Below, one piece after another: positions 43,085 through 51,948 of a stretch of 64,000 nucleotides of DNA. Numbering within the stretch: position 1 is the stretch's first letter; every line of letters begins with the position of its first letter. The stretch is taken from contig OZ220747.1 in assembly GCA_965117015.1 (NCBI GenBank), positions 3,534,001 through 3,598,000 on the forward strand, read 5' to 3'. The notes under the pieces were generated by a model that saw only the letters and a program-made list of their open reading frames with translations, did not search any database and had not been told where the DNA came from. The DNA is from Aldehydirespirator sp965117015. Its GTDB lineage: Bacteria > Actinomycetota > Acidimicrobiia > Acidimicrobiales > Aldehydirespiratoraceae. Both the position numbers and the translations under genes were made by a program.

Positions 43085-43717
43085 CTAACGGCTAACGGAA
43101 CTCGTGGCGGCCTCGGGCTGGCTGCGATCGCCGAGGTAGCGCACACCCAGCCAGGAGCCGATCATGCCGCCGGCGGTGGAGAGGGCCAGGTCGCCGACAG
43201 TGTCGCCGTAGGTGAGGGCCAGGCCGCCGCCGGCGCCGGTCTCGGCCACGATCCACTCCGCGATCTCCCAGCCCACGATGGCCAGCGCGCCGATGCCCGC
43301 CCCCAGCAGCCAGGCGTCGCGGCCGGACATCGCTGCCGCGGAGCCGCCCCGGCGGAAGCGCCAGGCGTGGAACGCCGCCACCAGGAGTATCCAGTTGACG
43401 GTGTGCAGCACGTCGTCGGTGACGTCGTAAGCGTCGTAGAGCCCGACCAGATTGCCGAGAGTGTCCAGCAGGAACGGCGCCACCACCAGCACGTCCGCGG
43501 TGGCCGGATAGGGCCGGAAGCGCCGCCGCCACGCCAGCGGCACGATCGCCGCCGAGAGCATGAACAGCGGGAACCTGAAGGCCATGCCCTTGCCCTCGAG
43601 CTGATCGAGCGGCACCGTCAGCGCGACCACGAAGGCCAGCGCCAGCGCCGCCTTCATTGCCATGGCTGCCCAGGTCGCGCCGCGGCCGGCGTCCAGACGT
43701 TCGGCGCCAGTGCTCAC
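43085..43717 (-). CDS. Multi-pass membrane protein (DUF2238-like)
   Basis: A 210-residue protein with five or six hydrophobic helices: MKAALALAFVVALTVPLDQL, RFPLFMLSAAIVPLAWRRRF, VLVVAPFLLDTLGNLVGLYD, VNWILLVAAFHAWRF and others. The conserved D-x2-DDVLHT and W-E-I-A-E-W motifs resemble membrane proteins of the DUF2238 kind. Function unknown. It lies 51 bp before the end of the LacD-like gene on the same strand but starts outside the inositol cluster, so co-transcription is uncertain. Confidence 0.6.
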   Translation of the reverse strand: MSTGAERLDAGRGATWAAMAMKAALALAFVVALTVPLDQLEGKGMAFRFPLFMLSAAIVPLAWRRRFRPYPATADVLVVAPFLLDTLGNLVGLYDAYDVTDDVLHTVNWILLVAAFHAWRFRRGGSAAAMSGRDAWLLGAGIGALAIVGWEIAEWIVAETGAGGGLALTYGDTVGDLALSTAGGMIGSWLGVRYLGDRSQPEAATSSVSR

Positions 43718-43767
43718 AGACCGCCACTCTACGAGCGCCGGCCAGCCCGAAGGCCCGGAGGCCGCGG

Positions 43768-44616
43768 CTAGCTGAGCAAGCTGCGGAGCTCGGCTAGGCG
43801 GGGGGCGACCAGGTCGGAGATGATCGTGGGTCGCTCAGTTGGAGGCGCCAAGGCGGCCTCGCCCCAGAGGGCTCGGCCGGCCATGAAGCCCGAGCAGCCC
43901 GCGGCCACGGCGGCCGCGACCTGATCACGGTAGGACTCGAAGTTGCCGCCGCCCGACAGCAGCGTCCACGGCATGTGGCAGCGCTCGGTGATCTCGGCGC
44001 ACGCCTCAGCCCACACGGACCGGTCTGGTTCGTGGGTCGGGTCTACCGGGAAGGGCAGTTTGAGCAGGTGGGGGTCCATGGCCGCGAAGCGCTCGACCGT
44101 CTCGATCACCAGGGCGCGGCGGGCGCCAGGGTCGGCCAGTCCGTAGAACAGCGGCTCCAGCACCAGCGGGATCCCCACCCGGCGGCACTCGGAAAGGATC
44201 TCGGCCGCTACCCGCTCCTGGGCCGCTCCGTGGGGGCGATCCGGCCGGTACAGCACCAGGAGCTTGGCGGCGGAGGCCCCGCTGGCAGCAGCCGCCTCCA
44301 CTGACCAGCCCTCCAGGATCCGGGTGGGGGCGGCCTCGGGGTCGGCTGCGTAGCCCTGGGCCTCCAATGCGGCGGTGAACCCCACCCCGGCGGGAAGCGT
44401 GCCGTCGAGTAACTGCGGGATCGAGTACTCGGGCTCCAACATCACTCCGGTGGCGGCCCCAGCCAGAGTCCCGACCAGATCGCGCTTCAGATCGGTGATG
44501 TCACCTGCGCTGACCGACTCCTGGTCATCGGGGGCCAGGACGGCCCGCAGCGAGTCGCGGTGGTCGATGGCCAGCACTCCGAAGCGCCCTCCATCGGAGA
44601 TCCCCTCCAGGCTCAT
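43768..44616 (-). CDS. LacD/IolJ-type class I aldolase
   Basis: A 282-residue aldolase of the DeoC/LacD superfamily: GVLAIDHRDSLRAVLAP, SAAKLLVLYRPD (Schiff-base Lys in the A-K-L-L strand), PLVLEPLFYG, PHLLKLPFPVDP and MPWTLLSGGG. LacD cleaves tagatose-1,6-bisphosphate. At the end of an iol operon it most likely replaces IolJ, cleaving 2-deoxy-5-keto-gluconate-6-phosphate to DHAP and malonate semialdehyde. Last gene of the minus-strand cluster. Confidence 0.8.
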   Translation of the reverse strand: MSLEGISDGGRFGVLAIDHRDSLRAVLAPDDQESVSAGDITDLKRDLVGTLAGAATGVMLEPEYSIPQLLDGTLPAGVGFTAALEAQGYAADPEAAPTRILEGWSVEAAAASGASAAKLLVLYRPDRPHGAAQERVAAEILSECRRVGIPLVLEPLFYGLADPGARRALVIETVERFAAMDPHLLKLPFPVDPTHEPDRSVWAEACAEITERCHMPWTLLSGGGNFESYRDQVAAAVAAGCSGFMAGRALWGEAALAPPTERPTIISDLVAPRLAELRSLLS

Positions 44617-44652
44617 GGGATCACCGATCCTGAACCCGGGGTCGCGCCAGGC

Positions 44653-45516
44653 TCACGACCCTGTCCTGGGACCGGTGGGACCTACCACCGGCAGGCCCCA
44701 CTCCCCCGCCGTCCAGTCGGCCTCGATCCAGGTGTGCTCAGCCATGAAGCACGGGGGTGTGCGGCGCTCATCGTCCTGGAGCTCGCCCGCGAGGTAGTTG
44801 AGGAAGTACATGTTGGAGCCGGGGCAGGCCACCGACGTGTGGTAGCCCTTGGGTACCAGCGCCACATCGCCGTCGCGCACCACCATGGCGTCGTCGTAGT
44901 CCTCGTCGTCTCGCCAGTTGCGGTGGATGGCGTAGCCCTCGGGCCGGTCGAGGCGGAAGTAGTAGACCTCCTCCAGGTAGGGCGAGCCGTCACGGCCGTC
45001 GTGGCAGTGCGGCGGCCACCCCGACCAGGTGCCCCGGGGCACGTACACCTCGTAGAGGATCAGCCGCTCGGCCGGCAGGGGATGGGACAGCGAGTGGACC
45101 ACCTGGCGGTAGGCCTGTCCCCCGCCGCGTATCTCGATCCGCATCTCCGACGGCTCGAAGACCCGCACGGGATAGCGGCCCTCGGCCGGCGCAGAGCCCA
45201 CCGATGCCAGCAGCCCCGTGTCGGACTCGATCCGGTACGGGGTCCCCGGAGGCAGGTACACGATTCTCGCCATCTGGGTGAACACCGAGTCGCGGCTCAG
45301 CCCGACCTCCATATCGCCGTCGCCGACCACCACCCGGCCCTCGCCGGACAGCGGCACGATGGCGGTCTCGCGGTCGGCCGCTACGCCCGGCCACGGCGCG
45401 GCCGGGTTCACCTCGACGACCCCGAACTCCACATGGCCCCAGCCGGCCGACTCCGGCGTCACATGGAGGATCCGCCCTGGACCCCCGGTCGGATGGATTA
45501 GCGACGAACTGGTCAT
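44653..45516 (-). CDS. iolB: 5-deoxy-glucuronate isomerase
   Basis: A 287-residue bicupin of the IolB family: TPESAGWGHVEFGVVEV, FTQMARIVYLPPGTPYRI, WPPHCHDGRDGSPYLEEVYY (metal-binding His pair and Glu) and VPKGYHTSVACPGSNMYFLN. It isomerises 5-deoxy-glucuronate to 5-dehydro-2-deoxy-gluconate in inositol catabolism. The start at 45516 (MTSSSLIHPTGGPG) fits the family; an upstream open frame is noise. Lies between the epimerase-like and aldolase genes. Confidence 0.92.
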   Translation of the reverse strand: MTSSSLIHPTGGPGRILHVTPESAGWGHVEFGVVEVNPAAPWPGVAADRETAIVPLSGEGRVVVGDGDMEVGLSRDSVFTQMARIVYLPPGTPYRIESDTGLLASVGSAPAEGRYPVRVFEPSEMRIEIRGGGQAYRQVVHSLSHPLPAERLILYEVYVPRGTWSGWPPHCHDGRDGSPYLEEVYYFRLDRPEGYAIHRNWRDDEDYDDAMVVRDGDVALVPKGYHTSVACPGSNMYFLNYLAGELQDDERRTPPCFMAEHTWIEADWTAGEWGLPVVGPTGPRTGS

Positions 45517-45533
45517 GTTCCTGCCTCCGAGAA

Positions 45534-46508
45534 TCAGTAGGCGAGGGCGCCAGTGGAACGCTCGTGGCGGAACCGGGTCAGCAGCTCGCGGATCCCGGGC
45601 GGCTCGTAGCCGAGAACGTCCCTTGTGCGCCGCACGGTGAGGCTGGTGTCGTAGGGAATCGGGAACTCGCCCACGGCTCCCACCGCGCCGGTGTCGGGCA
45701 CCGTCGAACGGAGCAGCGCCGGGTCCAAGTCGAAGACATCGCAGGCGGCGAGGGCCAACTCCATACGACCCGCCGATTCGCCGCCGCAGCAGTGGAAGAC
45801 CCCGGCCGCGCCCTCGTCGGCTGCGATGCGCCACATGACCTCGGCGCACTCGCTGGCCAGCGACGGCGAGGCCACCATGTTGATGTTGTCGGCCTCCCAC
45901 ACCGCGAAGGGCTCTCCAGCCTCCAGCGCGCCGACTATCGAGGTGACGAAGTATCCGAAGCCGCCGTCCTGCACCCGGGGCGTGTGGTCGCGCATCCAGT
46001 GCATGCCGCTGACCGCGGACACCCGAGCCACCGCGGCCCGTTCCGCGCTCAGCATGGCGGCCTGCTCGCTGGCCATCTTTAGCACGCCGTAGATGTTGAC
46101 CGGGTTGGGCGGGGTGTCCTCGTGGGCTCCGGCCTGGGTGCCGTCGAACACCCAGTCGGTGGACACCAGGATCAGCTTGGCCCCCACTTCATCGGCCGCT
46201 CGGGCCAGAGTCTCGGTGGTGCCGACGAAGCTACGCCAGGCCAGGTCCCGGTCGGCGTACATGGCCGCGAAGTCGTTGAGGATCATCGAGTGGACGATCA
46301 CGTCGGGCTTGAACCCGGCCACGCTGGCCAATACGGCTTCGTCGTCGAGCAGGTCGAGGCGCTCGGTGGTGAACCCGCCGACATCGGTGGGGACGAACCG
46401 GTGGACCGGGCAGTGCACCTCGGCGCCGTGGCGCTCGGCGAACACCTTGACGATGTTCGACCCGACGAAGCCGGTACCCCCGGTCACATAGGCCCGCACG
46501 GTCACCAT
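45534..46508 (-). CDS. RmlD-like NAD(P)-dependent sugar reductase/epimerase
   Basis: A 324-residue extended-SDR protein: nucleotide loop YVTGGTGFVGSNIVKVF, active-site region LVSTDWVFDGTQ and catalytic YGVLKMASEQ (Y-x3-K). The layout matches dTDP-4-dehydrorhamnose reductase (RmlD) and related epimerases. It is not part of the standard iol pathway. ATG 46508 is backed by GGAGGG. Two 48-bp palindromic repeats lie directly upstream. In this operon it may act on a keto-inositol or nucleotide sugar; this is inference. Confidence 0.75.
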   Translation of the reverse strand: MVTVRAYVTGGTGFVGSNIVKVFAERHGAEVHCPVHRFVPTDVGGFTTERLDLLDDEAVLASVAGFKPDVIVHSMILNDFAAMYADRDLAWRSFVGTTETLARAADEVGAKLILVSTDWVFDGTQAGAHEDTPPNPVNIYGVLKMASEQAAMLSAERAAVARVSAVSGMHWMRDHTPRVQDGGFGYFVTSIVGALEAGEPFAVWEADNINMVASPSLASECAEVMWRIAADEGAAGVFHCCGGESAGRMELALAACDVFDLDPALLRSTVPDTGAVGAVGEFPIPYDTSLTVRRTRDVLGYEPPGIRELLTRFRHERSTGALAY

Positions 46509-46529
46509 CCCGTCCCTCCGGCCCGAACC

Positions 46530-46577
46530 GAATTGGCAGCCCACGACGCCCAAAACGGCCTCCACCGCTGCCAATTC
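46530..46577. repeat. 48-bp palindromic repeat unit A
   Basis: The unit begins GAATTGGCAG and ends CTGCCAATTC (10-bp inverted termini). The interior GCCCACGACGCCCAAAACGG recurs in unit B with one base changed. It resembles a REP/BIME or tiny mobile palindrome. Confidence 0.7.
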
Positions 46578-46601
46578 GCGACGCTCGCACCTCCCCGCCG
46601 C

Positions 46602-46649
46602 GAATTGGCAGCCCACAACGCCCAAAACGGCCTCCACCGCTGCCAATTC
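46602..46649. repeat. 48-bp palindromic repeat unit B
   Basis: Nearly identical to unit A (one substitution), same orientation, 24 bp further on. Both lie between the RmlD-like gene and the IolG-like gene, in the mRNA leader of the former. Confidence 0.7.
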
Positions 46650-46680
46650 CCGGATGGGGTGCGGGCGTCTCGCATCTTGC

Positions 46681-47691
46681 TCAGCCGATCTCGGTGATGG
46701 CGACCGGGCGACCCTCGCGGACCGACTTCCAGGCGGCCAGGCCCATCACCAGCGGGGCCCGGCCGTCGGCCAGGTTCACCGGCGACGGGGCGCCGCCGAC
46801 CATGGCCACAAAGGCCTCCCACTCAGCCAGGTACGACGGGATGTAGCGATCCAGGAAGAAGTAGGGCAGCGGCGGGCCATGGGAGCCGTCCCCATCCCAG
46901 TACTGCGCGGTGGCCGAGGGCGGATTCTCCGAGCAGGCCATCCCGGCCGACCCGAACGCCTCCAACCGCTGGTCGTAGCCGTACACCGCCCGGCGACTGT
47001 TGTCGATGGTCGTGATGGCTCCGCTGGCGTGGGTCACGACGATCACGGCGGTGTCGAGGTCGCCGGCTTCGCCGATGGCGGGATCAACCCGCACTCCCCC
47101 GGTGGCGTACACCTCGACCGCTTCGCTGCCGGTCACGAAGCGGGCCATGTCGAAGTCGTGGATGGTCATGTCGCAGAAGATCCCGCCCGACACCTCGATG
47201 TAGGCGATCGGCGGCGGATCGGGGTCGCGGCTGGAGATGCGGACCAGATGCACGTCGCCGACATCGCCGGCGGACACCCGGTCGCGAACCTGGCGGTGAG
47301 CCGCGTCGAAACGGCGATTGAAGCCCACCTGCACTGCGATCCCCGCTTCGGTGGCCGCGGCGATGCCCCGGTCCATTTCGGCCAGGTCCAACGACAGCGG
47401 CTTCTCGACAAAGGCAGGCTTGCCTGCGGCGGCGACCTCCACCAGCAGGTCCATGTGGGTGTCGGTCGAGCTGCATATCGCCACCGCGTCCACGTCGGAG
47501 GACTCGATGAGTTCGGCCGCGCTCGACACGTGGCGGGCGCCGAACGCCTCAGCTACGCCGGCCGCCGCTTCATCGAACACGTCGTAGACGGCGACCAGGT
47601 CCGTACCCGCCACCCGTCGGGACACGAGCTCGGCGTGCATCGAGCCGATGCGGCCACAGCCCAGCAGCCCGACGCGAACGACATCACTCAC
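46681..47691 (-). CDS. iolG: Gfo/Idh/MocA dehydrogenase, inositol 2-dehydrogenase type
   Basis: A 336-residue NAD(P)-dependent dehydrogenase: GLLGCGRIGSMHAELVSRRV, CSSTDTHMDLLVEVAAAGKP, FVEKPLSLDL (E-K-P with catalytic Lys) and GGIFCDMTIHDFDMARF (second signature). Family members oxidise inositols and related rings to inososes. It probably carries out the first step of the cluster, or the equivalent for a methylated or amino inositol (MocA role). GTG start overlapping the desaturase stop by 4 nt. The symbol is by context. Confidence 0.8.
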   Translation of the reverse strand: MSDVVRVGLLGCGRIGSMHAELVSRRVAGTDLVAVYDVFDEAAAGVAEAFGARHVSSAAELIESSDVDAVAICSSTDTHMDLLVEVAAAGKPAFVEKPLSLDLAEMDRGIAAATEAGIAVQVGFNRRFDAAHRQVRDRVSAGDVGDVHLVRISSRDPDPPPIAYIEVSGGIFCDMTIHDFDMARFVTGSEAVEVYATGGVRVDPAIGEAGDLDTAVIVVTHASGAITTIDNSRRAVYGYDQRLEAFGSAGMACSENPPSATAQYWDGDGSHGPPLPYFFLDRYIPSYLAEWEAFVAMVGGAPSPVNLADGRAPLVMGLAAWKSVREGRPVAITEIG

Positions 47692-49145
47692 TGCGTGGTG
47701 TCCGCCGGTGCGAGCGGCTCCAGCCGCGAGACCACCCGGCCGTTGCGGAGCGCTACGTCGTAGAGGGTTATCGGCTCGGTGGCCGGGTATCGCAACGCCT
47801 CGCCGGTTCGCAGGTCGAAGCATCCGTTGTGCTTGGGGCACTCGACCATGCAGTCGAGCACCGCTCCCTCGGCCAGATGGGCCTGGCCGTGGGTGCACAG
47901 CCCGTCGCTCAGCACGAATTCGCCGCCGGGGTCATCGGGTTCGATGTCGTCGGGGTCGAGGCGGTACAGCGCGTAGGTGGCTTCGCCCCGGTCGATCCGG
48001 CGGGCCGACCCGGCGCTCAGGCCCTCGGCCGGGCCGAGATCCACCAGGCCGTCGTGCATCTCGCCGGCCCAGGCGGTGAGACCGGTGTCCACGAAGGTCC
48101 GCCCCGAGCCGGCCATGTCGGGCACGTCGGGGCGGGGATCGTCGTAGGACGGGTCGCGCCACTGGCGGCGAAGCGTGGAGAAGATCCGCCGGTAGGCGCT
48201 GATGGTGGACGGGTCCGGCGGGGCCAGGTACTCCTGGATCTCCGCGTGGAGAGCCGGCAGCGCGTAGTACGGCACGGTGGGGAAGATGTGGTGCTCGACG
48301 TGGTAGTTCATGTTCGAGTACAGGAACCTCAGCACCGGGTTCATGTACACGGTCCGGGAGTTGTAGCGATGATCGAGCACGTCCTCGCGCAGCCCGGCGT
48401 GCTGCGTGGCGCCGAAGAACACCATGAGCCACGCCCCGTAGAACGTCGGCAGCCCGATGTACAGAGCCGGCACGATCGAGCCGATGGCGACGCACCACAC
48501 GGCGGTGCCGCCCAACACGGCGATGTAGGCCCTCGACTCCCACTTGAGCTTGGGCAGCTCGTCGGTGGGGATGAAGTCCCGGGCGTCGTCGTCGAACCGG
48601 CCCGCGGCATGTTTGAGGGTGCGCCACACCGCCTTGGGGAGGATCAGCACCGGCACGTAGACCCCGAGCACCCTGCGCATGGACGACGGGCGGGGGAACA
48701 TGATCTCCGGGTCGCGCCCCACCACGATCGTGTCGGTGTGGTGGCGCACATGGGACCAGCGCCACAGCGTGGGCTGGCGCAGCAGCATGAACGACGCGAT
48801 GTAGTAGACGACATCGTTCAGCCACTTGGTCCTGAACGCGGTGCCGTGCCCGCACTCGTGCCAGCGAGAGTCGCCAGCGCCGCCGTAGAGCGCTCCGTAG
48901 GCCATGAAGGCGGGCACCGCCCACCATGTGCCCAGGGCTCGGAAGGCCAGGTAGCCGAAGAAGGCCAGCAGTCCGAGCCACAGGACGGTGTCGCGGGCGG
49001 CCCGGGCGTTGGTGCGGACCTGGAGGGCTCTGAGCCGCTCAGGATCGATGGGCGGGCGGAACCACTCCGCCTCCACCAGGCCTCTCTCGATGGCCAGCCT
49101 GGAGTCGTTCCCGGTGAGGCCGTAGTCCCGCACGGCTGCGGTCAC
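47688..49145 (-). CDS. Membrane di-iron desaturase/hydroxylase fused to Rieske domain (MocD-MocE-like)
   Basis: A 485-residue fusion. Residues of about 1-340 form a fatty-acid-desaturase-type membrane enzyme with His boxes RWHECGHGT, WSHVRHHTDT and NYHVEHHIFP and four or more hydrophobic helices. Residues of about 400-485 form a Rieske [2Fe-2S] domain: GLCTHGQAHLAEG then VECPKHNGCFDLRTG (CxH...CxxH). In rhizobia MocD and MocE are separate proteins that, with MocF, demethylate the rhizopine 3-O-methyl-scyllo-inosamine. The fusion is inferred to oxidise a methyl ether on an inositol. No MocF-type reductase gene is in the window. Confidence 0.8.
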   Translation of the reverse strand: MTAAVRDYGLTGNDSRLAIERGLVEAEWFRPPIDPERLRALQVRTNARAARDTVLWLGLLAFFGYLAFRALGTWWAVPAFMAYGALYGGAGDSRWHECGHGTAFRTKWLNDVVYYIASFMLLRQPTLWRWSHVRHHTDTIVVGRDPEIMFPRPSSMRRVLGVYVPVLILPKAVWRTLKHAAGRFDDDARDFIPTDELPKLKWESRAYIAVLGGTAVWCVAIGSIVPALYIGLPTFYGAWLMVFFGATQHAGLREDVLDHRYNSRTVYMNPVLRFLYSNMNYHVEHHIFPTVPYYALPALHAEIQEYLAPPDPSTISAYRRIFSTLRRQWRDPSYDDPRPDVPDMAGSGRTFVDTGLTAWAGEMHDGLVDLGPAEGLSAGSARRIDRGEATYALYRLDPDDIEPDDPGGEFVLSDGLCTHGQAHLAEGAVLDCMVECPKHNGCFDLRTGEALRYPATEPITLYDVALRNGRVVSRLEPLAPADTTQ

Positions 49146-49987
49146 CGCGGCACCCCCACAGCGGTGGCCGGCGGCCCCAAGTCCGTCCCGGGAAACACCG
49201 AATCACCCGCGCCCAGCACCGTCTGATCCCACTCCACCACCGCGCCGGTCATCATTCCCGACTCGGAGGTGGCCAGGTGCACGACGGTGCGGGCGATCTC
49301 CGAGGGCTTGATCAGCCGGCCGAACGGCATCTCGGCCTCGGCCCGCTCCAGCCAGCCGTCGGTGGCGCCGTCGAACGTGCGCTGCACGATGTCCTCGTTG
49401 GGGGTGTCCATCCATCCCGGGCACAGCAGGTTCACGCGGATGCGGTGACGCATCAGCGAGAAGGCCAGATTGCGGGTCATGGTCACCAGCGCCCCCTTGG
49501 AAGTGGCGTACGGCAGCAGCTTGGGCGGCCCGCCCCGTCCCGCGATGGACCCGATGAGCACGATCGTGCCCTCGATCGACTCGCGGGCCATGATCCTCGC
49601 CACGCCCTGGCTCAGCAATCCGGGCGCCTTGACGTTGACGGCCAGCATTGCGTCCCACAGTTCGGGGGTGGTGTCCCAAACCGTGCCGCGGTCGGTGATG
49701 GCCGCGCTGCTGACGAAGCTGTGGCAGGCGCCGAAGCTCTCATCGAGGGCCGCGATGACGCGCTCGCATGCGTCAGCGCGGGCGAGGTCGGCGGCCAGGA
49801 ACTCCGCGCGGCACTGGTCAGTCCGCAGGGATGCCGCGGCCGCCTCGCCCTTGGCTCCGTCCCGGCCGACCAGAAGCAGGCCGGAGGCTCCCTCGGACAC
49901 CAGCCGCTGCGCCACCGCGTAGCCGAGGCCCTGCGAGCCGCCCGTGATCAGCGCCACGCCGCCGCGGAAGGAGCCCGGATCAGTCAC
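49142..49987 (-). CDS. Short-chain dehydrogenase/reductase
   Basis: A 281-residue classical SDR: ALITGGSQGLGYAVAQRLVS (TGGxxGxG), SSAAIT, IVLIGSIAGRGG with Ser, and YATSKGALV (Y-x3-K). It oxidises or reduces an alcohol/ketone with NAD(P). GTG start; its stop overlaps the desaturase start by 4 nt. In the cluster it could interconvert inositol epimers through an inosose or process the product of the oxygenase. Confidence 0.88.
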   Translation of the reverse strand: MTDPGSFRGGVALITGGSQGLGYAVAQRLVSEGASGLLLVGRDGAKGEAAAASLRTDQCRAEFLAADLARADACERVIAALDESFGACHSFVSSAAITDRGTVWDTTPELWDAMLAVNVKAPGLLSQGVARIMARESIEGTIVLIGSIAGRGGPPKLLPYATSKGALVTMTRNLAFSLMRHRIRVNLLCPGWMDTPNEDIVQRTFDGATDGWLERAEAEMPFGRLIKPSEIARTVVHLATSESGMMTGAVVEWDQTVLGAGDSVFPGTDLGPPATAVGVPR

Positions 49988-50021
49988 CGGCCCACCCGCT
50001 ACCAGACACGGCCCTCATTCT

Positions 50022-51920
50022 CTACCAGCCCACCCGCTGGGAGGAGCGGGCCTCGTCGAAGCCGGCGCGGGCCTCGAGCACGGCGGGGAGGGCGCTCACC
50101 TCGGGCACGCTGACCTCCCAAAAGGCACCGCCCTCGGTCCAGGAGCTCGGATGGGTCTTCAGCGCGATGACGTAGGTGCGATCAGCCTCCCTGGCCCGCT
50201 CGATGGCCGCTTCTAGCTCGGCCACCGTGCGCACCGTCTCGGCGCCACAGCCCATCGAGGCCGCGTGGGCCGCGAAGTCCACTTCGACGACATCGGTGCC
50301 GTCGGCGAGGTCGGTGCGGCAGTCCGACATGAAGTTGTTGAACGACACGCCGCCCGCGGAGACCTGCAGCCGGTCGATGATGGCGAAGCCGCCGTTGTCG
50401 CAGACGATGACGATGAGCTTGTGCCCCGACAGCACCGTGCTGTAGAGGTCGCTGTTCATCATCAGGTACGAGCCGTCGCCGACCAGCGCGATCACCTCGC
50501 GGTCGGGCATGGCCATCTTCGCTCCCCAGGCCCCCGAGATCTCATACCCCATGCACGAGTAGCCGTACTCGCAGTCGAACGAATGGACGCCCTGCGAGCG
50601 CCACCCGCTGATCAGCTCGCCCGGGAATCCCCCGGCGGCGGTGACCACGTAGGTGGACTCGCCGGCAGCCCGGTCTACCGCTCCGACGACCTGCGCGTAG
50701 GTGGGGAGGTCGTCGGGGGCGCCGTCGCCGTTGCCGGCTCCCACCGATCCCAGCATCACCGGAGCGGCGATCTTGTCGATGTACGCGTGGTACTGGGCCG
50801 TCTCTGAGGCGGCTCTCACCGACCAGGACTGCGGGGCCCGGTAGTCCCCGACGGCCGCGCCCAGCTCGGCCAGCCCCTCCCTGGCGTCGGCCACCAGCGG
50901 GAACGACCGGTGCTTGACCGCGTCGAAGCGGGCCGCGTTCAAACCGATGATGCGGGCCGCCTCGTCTCCGAACACGGTCCACGAGCCGGTCACGAAGTCT
51001 CCGAGGCGGGTGCCCACCGCCAGCACGACATCGGCCTCCGCCGCCATGGCATTGGCCGAGACGCAGCCGGTCACGCCGATCGGTCCGCAGTTGAGGGGGT
51101 GGTGAGCGGGCAGCGAGGTGCGGCCCGCGGTGGTCTCGACCACCGGGATCCCGTGAGCCTCTGCGAAGGCGGCCAGCTGCTCCTCGGCCAGCGACCAGCG
51201 GACGCCGCCGCCGGCGATGATCAGCGGACGTTGCGCGCCGGCCAGCACCGCCGCGGCCCTGCGCAGCTCGCCCCGGTCGGGCCTGGGCCGGCGGATCTCG
51301 TGCACAGTGTCGGTGAAGAAGCGAGCCGGATAGTCGTAGGCGTCGCCCTGCACGTCCTGGGGCAGCCCGATGAAGGCCGGGCCGCAGTCACCCGGATCGA
51401 GCATGGTGTGGACGGCGTGCGGCAGCGAGTGCACGACCTGCTCGGGCGCGGTGATCCGGTCCCAGAAGCGCACCACGGCCCGGAAGGCGTCGTTGACGGT
51501 CGTGGTGGGGGAACCGAAGTGCTCGACCTGCTGCAGCACCGGATCGACGATGCGGTGGTCGAAGGTGTCGCCCGAGATCAGCAGCAGCGGCAGCCGGTTG
51601 GACAGCGCCACCGCGGCCGCGGTCACCATGTTGGTGGCACCCGGGCCGATCGAGCTGGTGGCCACCATGATCCGGCGCCGCCTGTGGGCCCGGGTGAAGC
51701 CGCAGGCTGCCAGGGCCATGCCCTGCTCGTTCTGGCCGCGCCAGGTGGGCAGCGTGTCGCCGGCCCGCTCCAGCTCGTGGCCCAGGCAGGTGACGTTGCC
51801 GTGGCCGAAGATGGCGAACACGCCCGCGAACAGCGGCACGGTCGCGCCGTCGACCTCTATGTGCTGGGCTGCGAGGTAGCGGACCACCGCCCCCGAAGTA
51901 GTGAGCCTTACCGTCTCCAT
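50022..51920 (-). CDS. iolD: 3D-(3,5/4)-trihydroxycyclohexane-1,2-dione hydrolase
   Basis: A 632-residue ThDP-dependent enzyme of the acetolactate-synthase superfamily. N-terminal Glu region RYLAAQHIEVDGATVPLFAG, FAIFGHGNVTCLGHELE, TNMVTAAAVALSNRLPLLLI; C-terminal ThDP site VIALVGDGSYLMMNSDLYS followed by VCDNGGFAIIDRLQ. The sequence and length match IolD, which opens the inositol-derived ring to 5-deoxy-glucuronate. Central step of the cluster. Confidence 0.93.
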   Translation of the reverse strand: METVRLTTSGAVVRYLAAQHIEVDGATVPLFAGVFAIFGHGNVTCLGHELERAGDTLPTWRGQNEQGMALAACGFTRAHRRRRIMVATSSIGPGATNMVTAAAVALSNRLPLLLISGDTFDHRIVDPVLQQVEHFGSPTTTVNDAFRAVVRFWDRITAPEQVVHSLPHAVHTMLDPGDCGPAFIGLPQDVQGDAYDYPARFFTDTVHEIRRPRPDRGELRRAAAVLAGAQRPLIIAGGGVRWSLAEEQLAAFAEAHGIPVVETTAGRTSLPAHHPLNCGPIGVTGCVSANAMAAEADVVLAVGTRLGDFVTGSWTVFGDEAARIIGLNAARFDAVKHRSFPLVADAREGLAELGAAVGDYRAPQSWSVRAASETAQYHAYIDKIAAPVMLGSVGAGNGDGAPDDLPTYAQVVGAVDRAAGESTYVVTAAGGFPGELISGWRSQGVHSFDCEYGYSCMGYEISGAWGAKMAMPDREVIALVGDGSYLMMNSDLYSTVLSGHKLIVIVCDNGGFAIIDRLQVSAGGVSFNNFMSDCRTDLADGTDVVEVDFAAHAASMGCGAETVRTVAELEAAIERAREADRTYVIALKTHPSSWTEGGAFWEVSVPEVSALPAVLEARAGFDEARSSQRVGW

Positions 51921-51948
51921 GGCCTGCCTCTCTGTGGCCTCCCGGCCC

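Noticed and set aside
46509..46646. N-terminal extension of the RmlD-like protein with repeated LAAVEAVLGVVGCQF
   Set aside because: The repeated peptide is only the translation of the two 48-bp palindromic units; GGAGGG marks the true start at 46508.
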